In this document: piece after piece, positions 1-7,144 of the stretch | Position numbering within the stretch: position 1 is the first letter of the stretch | Layout: each line of letters opens with the position of its first letter | Origin: Defluviitaleaceae bacterium | GTDB taxonomy: Bacteria; Bacillota; Clostridia; Lachnospirales; WQUN01 | Direction: 5' to 3' | NCBI GenBank assembly: GCA_009781755.1 | Contig: WQVD01000019.1 | Span: 1 to 51,673, forward strand | Length of the DNA: 51,673 nucleotides | The notes under the pieces: model-generated | The model's input: only the letters and a program-made list of their open reading frames with translations | Told to the model about the DNA's origin: nothing | The model's database searches: none | Made by a program: the position numbers and the translations under genes

Positions 1-341
1 CAAGTCATCGGCGTATCCTAGACATCCGCACATGTATACACGGCTCTCATGACAAACGTATGCAAACGTCCCTGCGTGCATCCCGTATAACACATGCTTA
101 AGGATCGAATCGTTACCACCGGACTACCGACTCACAAAAACCTCTGGCCAGAGAGAGTCAACAACAGGAAGTGCTTTAAAGGGCTGCCCGCCTGAAACCG
201 TAACAAACATAAAAAGCCGAAAGCCAGGACGCAATTGTAGCCAACGGCAATATAAAGAAAAGAACTACCCCGCGTGCCTCAAGCCATGAGGAAACGTGTA
301 TCAACCATGCCCGTGCAGAAAACCATCTGCGCGGGTTTTTT
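1..341 (+). ncRNA. Structured RNA or long leader, 5' end outside window
   Basis: This stretch has no convincing reading frame but many short self-complementary blocks separated by A-rich single-stranded-looking segments: GACTC...GAGTC enclosing CTCTGGCCAGAG (about 129-158), CAGG...CCTG (about 165-193), and ATTG-GCC/GGC-AAT (about 234-250). It ends in a clear intrinsic terminator. It could be the 3' part of a free-standing structured RNA, or an attenuated leader of the sigma-factor gene 130 bases downstream. I do not recognise an RNA family. That it is RNA is inference from hairpins plus terminator; the strand comes from the position of the T-run. Confidence 0.4.
310..341 (+). terminator. Intrinsic terminator upstream of the sigma gene
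   Basis: A 10-bp stem (CCCGTGCAGA paired with TCTGCGCGGG, one G-U pair) with a 6-base loop is followed by six T. It ends whatever is transcribed from the left edge, or acts as an attenuator for the sigma factor gene at 472. Confidence 0.8.
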
Positions 342-471
342 GGTTAACTATAAAAAACCTTTTCCCCGCGCGCTTGAGTTTCATGATATATTTATTTTGC
401 TTGAAAAAAATATTTTCAATAATGATAGGTTATTTTGTTAGGTTCCCTATATTTAAGCAGAAGGGTAAGAG

Positions 472-1851
472 GTGGTTACCATTCAGCAACGCAAGAACGA
501 ACAAATCGCCATGTGGTTGGATCGGTTGCAACGTAATGAACCCGATGCATTTGAAGGATTGTACAAACAATGCAGCGGGTACGTGTCCTTTGTATGCGCC
601 AAATTTTGCGACAGCAAAGAAGACGTGGAAGAAATTGTGCAGGACACTTTTGTCATCGCCTTCAAGAAAGCCGAAGTACTGCGCAGCGATAGCTTGTTGG
701 GCTACCTGCATAAGATTGCCGTGCGCGAATGCTTCCGCCGCCGCAAGGCCAACCTGCGCCGGATGTCGCACATCGACATTACCGATACGCTGCCCGATGA
801 CATGCATGAATTGGACAAGGCCCTGCTGCCCGAAGACGCCATCTTAGTCAAAGAACGGCAAACCCAACTGCTGGTAGAAATCAGCAAGCTGTCCAAAAAC
901 CAGCGCGATGCCATTTACCTCTATTACTACCTCGACTTTAACGCGCAGCAGATTGCCGACTTGATGGATTGTCATGTCAACAACGTGTACCTCAATCTAT
1001 CCCGCGCGCGCAAGGTTATTAAGCGCAAGTTGGAAGAAGGCCGCAGCACCATTTTGGCTGCCCACGCACTTGTCCTGCTGCCCATGGCCGCGTTGTTCTT
1101 GGCAGAAGAAGCCACTTATGTAGCGGCATATGTACCCGCAGCTTTTATGGGTGGCGCAACCATCGGCACGGCAGCCGTAGGCACAGCAACTGCAAGCACC
1201 GCCGCCGCCACAAGTGCCGGTGCCATTGGCGGTTATGTAGCTGCCGCTTGCGCAGTCCTTGTACTGGGCACGGCCATCACCGTGTATACACATTGGCCTG
1301 CAGAACAAGACGCGCCCCCGGTATACGAACCCATCTGTTACATGATGGAAGAAACACTGCCGTTGGAAGAAGCACCCATCGTCATTGACATGCGCGCTTA
1401 CGAAGAAATTACCATTGACGAACCCGTCGAGCCTGCACACAATGAAACCACTCCGCCGACTGCTGCACCCACCACCATGTATGTACCTGCACCAACGACA
1501 CCCACCCCCACGCAACCGCCCACGCCTGCACCCACAACAACACCCGCACCCACAACAACACCCGCACCCATCGACCGCACACAAAATGCCCTAACCGCAC
1601 TAAGCCAAGCCCAAACCCCGGCACAACTGCGCGGCGTCCTCAACGACTTCGCCTTTGCCGAAGACATACAAATAACCACCCAAGCCAACGTGCAATTCAA
1701 TTTTTATCGCTTTAATGAAGGATCGGGCGATATTTGGGTGGGTACATCCACACAGGCCGACGGCAGCGGCTGGGTTATGCAATATAAATTTCATGAAGGG
1801 AGGCAAATACCCCATGATAGCCATGATTTACTCCTCTGGATGAGGGAATAA
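472..1851 (+). CDS. Membrane-tethered ECF-type sigma factor with outer domain
   Basis: 459 residues, far longer than the usual ~180 of an ECF sigma factor. Residues 20-92 form sigma region 2 (core motif DVEEIVQDTFVIAFKK at 51-66) and 130-190 form region 4 with its helix-turn-helix (LSKNQRDAIYLYYYLDFNAQQIADL). Region 1.1 and region 3 are absent. Two hydrophobic stretches follow (about 193-211 and 254-273), then an acidic segment, a Thr/Pro linker (325-366) and a 92-residue C-terminal domain that I do not recognise. The linker is like those of wall proteins, so the C-terminus probably lies outside the cell. The GTG start is preceded by AAGGG. The likely role is a one-protein signal sensor that releases or gates sigma activity; this mechanism is inference. 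The LPQTG adhesin 150 bases downstream is a plausible target. Confidence 0.85.
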   Translation: MVTIQQRKNEQIAMWLDRLQRNEPDAFEGLYKQCSGYVSFVCAKFCDSKEDVEEIVQDTFVIAFKKAEVLRSDSLLGYLHKIAVRECFRRRKANLRRMSHIDITDTLPDDMHELDKALLPEDAILVKERQTQLLVEISKLSKNQRDAIYLYYYLDFNAQQIADLMDCHVNNVYLNLSRARKVIKRKLEEGRSTILAAHALVLLPMAALFLAEEATYVAAYVPAAFMGGATIGTAAVGTATASTAAATSAGAIGGYVAAACAVLVLGTAITVYTHWPAEQDAPPVYEPICYMMEETLPLEEAPIVIDMRAYEEITIDEPVEPAHNETTPPTAAPTTMYVPAPTTPTPTQPPTPAPTTTPAPTTTPAPIDRTQNALTALSQAQTPAQLRGVLNDFAFAEDIQITTQANVQFNFYRFNEGSGDIWVGTSTQADGSGWVMQYKFHEGRQIPHDSHDLLLWMRE

Positions 1852-1971
1852 AGCGCAACGCAGCACCACCTTTAATTTTTGTTACATATGAAAATGAATA
1901 ACTGCTCACTTTCACGCAGTACATAAGCAATACGCTACTAGCACGACCGCATCTGCACGTCTGTAAGTATT

Positions 1972-1977
1972 TATAAT
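1972..1977 (+). promoter_or_regulatory. Possible -10 element for the adhesin gene
   Basis: A perfect TATAAT lies 34 bases before the GTG start of the adhesin gene. No good sigma-A -35 hexamer is found 16-18 bases upstream (the sequence there is GCATCT), so another sigma factor or an activator may be needed. The interval from the sigma-gene stop (1851) contains no evident terminator. Confidence 0.35.
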
Positions 1978-2011
1978 GTTTTTATCCTACATATGAAGGG
2001 TAGTGATTTTT

Positions 2012-5000
2012 GTGTTTAAATCATTTTTATCTAAGTACCGCTGGGCGATATTGGTTTCGTTTGTATTAATTGCCACATCGGTAAGTTTGTTTGTGTTTGC
2101 CGACCCGCCGGAGCCTACTACGGAATTGCGGTTTTTGGTTGATAGCGTTACTACTGATGGAGCACCGCTTGGGCAGATAACGTTTGAAACCGTTTTTGTG
2201 TTATATGAAAAGAATACAAACGACAATACATGGATGCGACGACCGGGTAACATTGTCTGGCAAACCACCGGCCACATACATGTTGGCCCCTTGTCCTTTG
2301 ATGCGCAATACAAATTGGTGCAAGTTGCCAGCCATTATTTACATACAATTCCGGACGGTTATTGGATTATTCATGTAGATGAGATAGGTGAAATAAATGT
2401 TGTAGCGCACAGCAACCCTGCCTTTAGATGGGATGGTACTAGGTGGCGCACTGCCAATGCGGAGGCCACGTACCGCAATATTACCGTCACGCATGTGTGG
2501 GCTCAATGCGTTCTTGATGCAGGAATTTCAACAGAAGAAGTGCATATATGGCTTTCACGAGAATCAATTCCAATGAACACTAGATATGCGTTTGCTGTTT
2601 TGAATGCAGACAACAATTGGACACATACATTTTATGGACTTCCCATACGTGATCCACGTTTTCCTGGACGCACACGTTTTGGGATAAGATCGGTGTATCA
2701 TAATTTTGGGGTTGAATACTCCGGCGTCGACAATCCTTTTACTGGCATTGTATCAGGTAGTAATCATATAACATTGACTAGCCAAAGGGTTATGAGAGGC
2801 ATGTCATTTTTTGTTGTAGATAACGAAATGAATCGTATTGAAAACGCGCTGTTTGCAATGGAGCGTTTTTACAATGGTGAATGGATAAGAACAGGTGAAA
2901 CATTTGCTAGTAATGCATCTGGCAATGTTAGGCCATACGTTTGTTTTGAATCATTACGCTTGGGGCGGCCATATCGGTTAGTTGTAATTGACGTGCCAGA
3001 TGGTTTTGTATTGCCAATTGGAGCCATAAACGTTGTTCCCTACAATCAGATTCCTATATTTGAACCTTACGGCGGTATCGACGTTTCTATCTACCCTGAG
3101 CTGGATGGCAAAGGGGGCGCATGGGCGTTAGTCCTCCACCGTGATAAACCTACCCGTGATATTCGAGTCATCAAACAATGGGCAACGCATGGTAGTGATA
3201 TAACTTGGGAAGAAGTAATAATTAAAACCGTAGAGATTGTATTGTATGCGAATGGTGTGCGCTTACAAGGTCCCATTACTTTATATCGAGCAAACATGAA
3301 TTGTTGCATAGAAAGAGGTGCGCTGTCTTGTCATATTTATGAATGGCAGCATATTTTCTCTGGATTGCCAGTGTATGATGACCAAGGTATTGCCATTAAT
3401 TATGAAGTGCGTGAAATCAATGTACCTGATTATTTTATCCCATATTACTGGAATCAAGGTAGTGATCTTATAGTAATTCAAAATTTATATTATCGTATCA
3501 ACTTTGAATTCCGCAAAGTGAATATAAGTAACAGGCCATTGCAAGGTGCCGAATTTGCACTGTATGCTCGTGTATATGTACCCGGCACGGGCTATGATTA
3601 TGTTTTGGTTCAAACCGCCATTAGTGACAATGATGGTATGGTTAATTTTGATAGACTGCGTCGTAATGCTGTATATAGATTAGTGGAAACACAAGCACCG
3701 GCAGGATATCAAACACCGGATGGCTACTGGCTTCTTACAATTGGCATCAGAGGCAATGTAACTATAACTGAGCATGGCGGTGCACCCGTTTTTGGTGGAC
3801 TTGTCAAAAATGTACGTCAATTGGCAAATGTACCGCAACAAACCACACCAGCAGAAACTACACCACAACAGACAACACCAGCTGAAACCACATCACAACA
3901 GACAACACCCGCCGAAACGACACCGGCAGAAACAACGCCACAACAAACAACACCGGTTGAAACCACGCCACAGCAAACAACGCCAGCCGAAACCACACCG
4001 CAACAGACAACCCCAGCCGAAACCACACCACAACAAACTACTCCGGCGGAAACCACGCCACAACAAACTACTCCGGCGGAAACCACGCCACAACAAACTA
4101 CTCCGGCGGAAACCACGCCACAACAAACTACTCCGGCGGAAACCACACCACAACAAACTACTCCAGCAGAAACCACGCCGCAACAAACTACGCCACAACA
4201 AACAACACCAGCCGAAACTACACCGCAACAGACAACCCCAGCCGAAACCACCCCGCAACAAACTACTCCAGCAGAAACCACGCCGCAACAAACTACTCCG
4301 GCGGAAACCACACCGCAACAAACGACGCCAGCCGAAACTACACCACAGCAAACCACGCCGCAGCAAACAACACCACAACAAACCACGCCGCAGCAAACAA
4401 CACCACAGCAAACCACTCCGCAGCAGACAACGCCACAGCAAACTACGCCACAGCAAACCACACCACAACAAACCACTCCGCAGCAAACCACACCACAACA
4501 AACCACTCCGCAGCAGACAACGCCACAACAAACCACTCCGCAGCAGACAACCCCACAACAAACTACGCCACCGCAAACCACACCGCCGCCCACGACACCA
4601 CACACCGACCCACCTACGCGCGTCATTACTTTCCCACCCACTACACCTGCTGCCACCACATCTGCTACAGCAACCACCACGCCCACCGCTACCACACCCA
4701 TTGCAACAACACCCACCCCCACCACAACCCCAACCACCACGCAACCGCCCATGATCAAAATACCCAGCGCCATGGTTACGAATGTCGGCGGCACCATCGA
4801 TTGGACATTGTCCGGTTTCCACAACCGCACGGGCGGCGCGGTCAACGACTTCACCATCATCGACATGCCCGGCCGCGGCCTCAATTTCTCATCGGGTAGC
4901 ATGCCTGCATTTGCCAACGGAGCAGGGGTCACGTATGACATTCGTTATCGCGTAGCGGGCAGCAGTCAATGGCGCACACTGGTTACGGGTGTTAATGCCG

Positions 5001-5497
5001 CCGCGCCCTTCACCTTCTCGCTACCGCAACCCGGCAATATTCACTATACCGAAATCCGCTTCGACTTCGGCACCGTACCGGCCAACTTTGGCTTAGGCAA
5101 TACCATCATATTAACTTTCGTGGTGGGCAGCGGTGCACCCAACAACACACTGGTCAACGATTTCATGGTATCGCACAACCGCGGCACCACCCATGGCCAA
5201 AGCCCCCACACACCCACAGTAGTTCCCCCGCGCCCGCCCACCAACGGCACATTGGTACCCGACGGCAACGGTTATATCGAGTTGGATGACAACAACGTGC
5301 CCCAAGGCAATTGGGAATGGCGTGAAGGCAACGGCTGGGCATTTACCCCCTTCCCCAATACGCCCGTTCCGCTGGGTCCACTGCCGCAGACCGGCAATGA
5401 AAGCCTGATATATTGGATTTCTGCCATCGTCAGCTTAATGGCATCCGGCGGGTTGATTGCATTAATCATGGCCAAGAAGAAGAAAAAATTTAAATAA
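2012..5497 (+). CDS. LPQTG wall-anchored Cna-B/SpaA-type adhesin with TTP repeats
   Basis: About 1,161 residues. The N-terminal segment (FKSFLSKYRWAILVSFVLI) is a signal peptide. Cna-B-like beta domains follow; the clearest is near residues 370-470 (pattern VIKQW...YANG...FSGLPVYDDQG...Y.V.E). A SpaA-type prealbumin-like domain at about 497-596 ends in VETQAPAGY, the region carrying the isopeptide-forming Glu. Residues ~607-860 are TTPAETTPQQ and TTPQQ repeats, then a second Thr/Pro linker, a ~135-residue beta domain, and LPQTG, a hydrophobic helix and the tail KKKKKFK. It should be exported and attached to peptidoglycan by a sortase, which is not in this window. A GTG at 2003 is also in frame, but only two bases after GAAGGG; GTG 2012 has better spacing. 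The abrB-like gene follows after 17 bases. Confidence 0.85.
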   Translation: MFKSFLSKYRWAILVSFVLIATSVSLFVFADPPEPTTELRFLVDSVTTDGAPLGQITFETVFVLYEKNTNDNTWMRRPGNIVWQTTGHIHVGPLSFDAQYKLVQVASHYLHTIPDGYWIIHVDEIGEINVVAHSNPAFRWDGTRWRTANAEATYRNITVTHVWAQCVLDAGISTEEVHIWLSRESIPMNTRYAFAVLNADNNWTHTFYGLPIRDPRFPGRTRFGIRSVYHNFGVEYSGVDNPFTGIVSGSNHITLTSQRVMRGMSFFVVDNEMNRIENALFAMERFYNGEWIRTGETFASNASGNVRPYVCFESLRLGRPYRLVVIDVPDGFVLPIGAINVVPYNQIPIFEPYGGIDVSIYPELDGKGGAWALVLHRDKPTRDIRVIKQWATHGSDITWEEVIIKTVEIVLYANGVRLQGPITLYRANMNCCIERGALSCHIYEWQHIFSGLPVYDDQGIAINYEVREINVPDYFIPYYWNQGSDLIVIQNLYYRINFEFRKVNISNRPLQGAEFALYARVYVPGTGYDYVLVQTAISDNDGMVNFDRLRRNAVYRLVETQAPAGYQTPDGYWLLTIGIRGNVTITEHGGAPVFGGLVKNVRQLANVPQQTTPAETTPQQTTPAETTSQQTTPAETTPAETTPQQTTPVETTPQQTTPAETTPQQTTPAETTPQQTTPAETTPQQTTPAETTPQQTTPAETTPQQTTPAETTPQQTTPAETTPQQTTPQQTTPAETTPQQTTPAETTPQQTTPAETTPQQTTPAETTPQQTTPAETTPQQTTPQQTTPQQTTPQQTTPQQTTPQQTTPQQTTPQQTTPQQTTPQQTTPQQTTPQQTTPQQTTPQQTTPQQTTPPQTTPPPTTPHTDPPTRVITFPPTTPAATTSATATTTPTATTPIATTPTPTTTPTTTQPPMIKIPSAMVTNVGGTIDWTLSGFHNRTGGAVNDFTIIDMPGRGLNFSSGSMPAFANGAGVTYDIRYRVAGSSQWRTLVTGVNAAAPFTFSLPQPGNIHYTEIRFDFGTVPANFGLGNTIILTFVVGSGAPNNTLVNDFMVSHNRGTTHGQSPHTPTVVPPRPPTNGTLVPDGNGYIELDDNNVPQGNWEWREGNGWAFTPFPNTPVPLGPLPQTGNESLIYWISAIVSLMASGGLIALIMAKKKKKFK
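3833..4590 (+). repeat. In-frame tandem repeat, TTPAETTPQQ then TTPQQ units
   Basis: About 750 bases of 30-bp units coding TTPAETTPQQ pass into 15-bp units coding TTPQQ (from about 4,340). Between about 4,030 and 4,150 four consecutive 30-bp units are nearly identical at DNA level, which suggests recent duplication by slippage or recombination. Both unit lengths are multiples of three, so length change keeps the frame. The product would be a stiff, possibly glycosylated stalk holding the adhesin domains away from the wall. Confidence 0.95.
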
Positions 5498-5514
5498 GAA
5501 AGCAGGCTGCGGAT

Positions 5515-5709
5515 ATGAATCTAGCAAGGATTTCCACCAACGGGCAAATCACCATCCCTGCCGAAATACGGCGCGCGCTCAAGCTAAGCGCAGGAGACAA
5601 ACTGATGTTCGTATGCAACAAAAAAGGCGAACTGGTCGTGCAAAAAATTAACGCCACCCTATTCGCCCCCCGTGAAGTAGACGTGCCCTTGACCGGTACG
5701 GATAGGTAG
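5515..5709 (+). CDS. AbrB/SpoVT-type swapped-hairpin DNA-binding protein
   Basis: 64 residues. The N-terminal ~45 residues match the SpoVT-AbrB fold (ISTNGQITIPAEIRRALKLS then GDKLMFV). Proteins of this fold bind AT-rich DNA as dimers and act either as transition-state regulators or as antitoxins. No toxin partner follows: the gene ends in a terminator. It lies 17 bases behind the adhesin stop, with a GGCTGCGG-like ribosome site, so it is probably on the adhesin transcript and could be a feedback regulator of it. That role is inference; the fold assignment is solid. Confidence 0.85.
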   Translation: MNLARISTNGQITIPAEIRRALKLSAGDKLMFVCNKKGELVVQKINATLFAPREVDVPLTGTDR

Positions 5710-5730
5710 CTGCCTAGAAAAGTCTTGAGT

Positions 5731-5772
5731 AAAAAAAAGGTTGCCCCGCAAAAATGCGCGGCAACCTTTTTT
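5731..5772 (+). terminator. Bidirectional-looking terminator after abrB-like gene
   Basis: AAGGTTGCC...GGCAACCTT stem with inner GCA/TGC pairing, an A-run before and six T after. It closes the adhesin-abrB transcript. Confidence 0.9.
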
Positions 5773-5782
5773 CTAGGCGCTC

Positions 5783-5921
5783 AATGAAACGCAATGAAAA
5801 AGGCCGCCCCTCGAGCAAGGTTGACGGCCCTTCTGCTGATAAAACAGTAGATTAAAGCGTGAAGCCAAGCCGAAAACGGTTGCCCCACAAGTCACGGTTA
5901 GCCCCGTGACTTGTTTGTATT
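5783..5921 (+). ncRNA. Orphan three-hairpin module resembling a type I toxin RNA 3' end
   Basis: Three elements follow one another: a hairpin AGGCCG...CGGCCCT with GAGCAAGGTT in its loop (5801-5832), a GCC..GCCG/CGG.TGCC segment (5861-5886), and a terminator hairpin ACAAGTCACGG...CCGTGACTTGT with a T-rich tail (5887-5921). The same order is present behind the holin-like toxin at 40578-40682. No toxin-like hydrophobic reading frame precedes it; only a 23-codon frame starts at 5783. I read it as a decayed toxin locus or a stand-alone RNA. The rest of 5,710-6,040 holds only the preceding terminator and the following promoter. Confidence 0.4.
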
Positions 5922-5981
5922 ATACCCAATCTCCTGCGAAAATCAACTCCGCAATCGTTTTTATTTGGCATCATATCCTGT

Positions 5982-6011
5982 TTGACAAGAAGGTGCGCGT
6001 TTAGTTAGTAT
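5982..6011 (+). promoter_or_regulatory. Sigma-A-like promoter for the M42 peptidase gene
   Basis: TTGACA at 5982-5987, an 18-base spacer and TAGTAT at 6006-6011. The expected start point is about 23 bases upstream of the peptidase start codon. Confidence 0.6.
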
Positions 6012-6040
6012 TGTAACTATACAACTTAGGAGGAAATAGC

Positions 6041-7093
6041 ATGAATTCGATTCAATTGCTTAAGGATTTGACCGATGCGTTTGGGCCGTCGGGTTTTGAA
6101 GAAGCGGTAAACGACGCGGCGATGCCTTATGTGCCTGCCGGGTACGAGGCCAAGCGTGACAGCATGATGAATTTGTACCTGCGCAAAAAGGGGGATGCCA
6201 AGCTGCCCACGGTGCTGATTGACGCGCATTCCGACGAAATTGGGCTGATGGTGCAGGCCGTGCGTGCCAACGGAACGATGACGTTTTTGCCATTGGGCGG
6301 TTGGGTACCTGCGACGCTTAGCGGCCAACGCATGCGCATCCGCAATCGTGACGGCGCGTATGTGACGGGGATTATTGCGGCCAAGATGCACCACTTTGGC
6401 GGGGGCAATGAGGGCCCGCCTTCGCTGGAAGGCATGAGCATTGACATTGGCGCCAACTCGAAGGAAGAAGTGGAAAAAGTGTATAAGATTTTCCCCGGAT
6501 GTCCGGTGGTGCCGCATTCGGATTTTGAACAGCAGGGCGACCGATTAATTGCCAAGGCTTTTGACGACCGCTTGGGTTGCGCCGCCGTGTTGGAAACGCT
6601 GGATGCGTTCAAGAAGAAAAAGTTGGGCGTTAACTTAATAGGTGCATTTTCATCACAGGAAGAAGTGGGCATCCGCGGGGCGAAAACGGTGGCGAATACC
6701 GTTAAGCCCGACTTGGTCATTTGCTTCGAAGGCGCGCCTGCCGATGATACGCTGGTAGAAGCCAGCCAAATCCAAACGCGCTTGGGCGGCGGCCCCATGC
6801 TGCGCCACATCGACGGCGGCATGATTACCAACCCGCGCCTCATCGAATTTACACGCAAAGTAGCCGCCAAGGCGAAAATTGACGTGCAGGAAGCGGTACG
6901 CGCACGTGGCAGCACCAACGGCTCGTGGTACCACCACGCGAACCAAGGCACGCCCACGTTGGTTATTTCGTGCCCAACGCGATATGCGCACAGCCACCAT
7001 TCCATGATTTCATTGGCGGATTATCAGGCCTGTGTCAAATTGGCGGTTGCGGTAGTGGGCGCGTTGGACGCGAAGGTAATCGGCGGGTTCTAA
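6041..7093 (+). CDS. M42-family metallo-aminopeptidase
   Basis: 350 residues, the normal length of this family of cytosolic, dodecameric, di-metal aminopeptidases (also called glutamyl aminopeptidase/endoglucanase M). Expected metal and catalytic residues are visible: H63 in DAHSDEIG, D175/D176 in AFDDRLG, E207/E208 in SQEEVG, an acidic residue in ICFEGAPADD, and a C-terminal His in RYAHSHHS. AGGAGG lies 8 bases before ATG. It is followed after 51 bases by the flavin oxidoreductase gene, probably on one transcript. The substrate would be N-terminal residues of short peptides; the preference cannot be read from sequence. Confidence 0.93.
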   Translation: MNSIQLLKDLTDAFGPSGFEEAVNDAAMPYVPAGYEAKRDSMMNLYLRKKGDAKLPTVLIDAHSDEIGLMVQAVRANGTMTFLPLGGWVPATLSGQRMRIRNRDGAYVTGIIAAKMHHFGGGNEGPPSLEGMSIDIGANSKEEVEKVYKIFPGCPVVPHSDFEQQGDRLIAKAFDDRLGCAAVLETLDAFKKKKLGVNLIGAFSSQEEVGIRGAKTVANTVKPDLVICFEGAPADDTLVEASQIQTRLGGGPMLRHIDGGMITNPRLIEFTRKVAAKAKIDVQEAVRARGSTNGSWYHHANQGTPTLVISCPTRYAHSHHSMISLADYQACVKLAVAVVGALDAKVIGGF

Positions 7094-7144
7094 TCAAACA
7101 TTTTATATAGTATAGTTAGCGCATCTTCCTTGGGGGGTGCGCTT

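Noticed and set aside
210-255. GAAAGCCAGGACGCAA, which recalls the core of a cyclic-di-GMP-I riboswitch
   Set aside because: The paired GCAAACC segment before it and the GGTAGGTAGCGGGGTTACC-type second half are missing, so the match is too partial.
175-290. Hydrophobic minus-strand frame (about VVLFFILPLATIASWL)
   Set aside because: Short, without start codon or ribosome site, and antisense to the stretch that ends in a plus-strand terminator.
3833-4590. CRISPR-like regular repeats
   Set aside because: No unique spacers; units are contiguous 15/30-bp coding repeats.
3817-4941. Long minus-strand frames rich in CCGVV or LLW/SG repeats opposite the TTP repeat
   Set aside because: They mirror the repeat of the real adhesin gene. 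No ribosome site, no signal peptide, and the repeat alone keeps them open.
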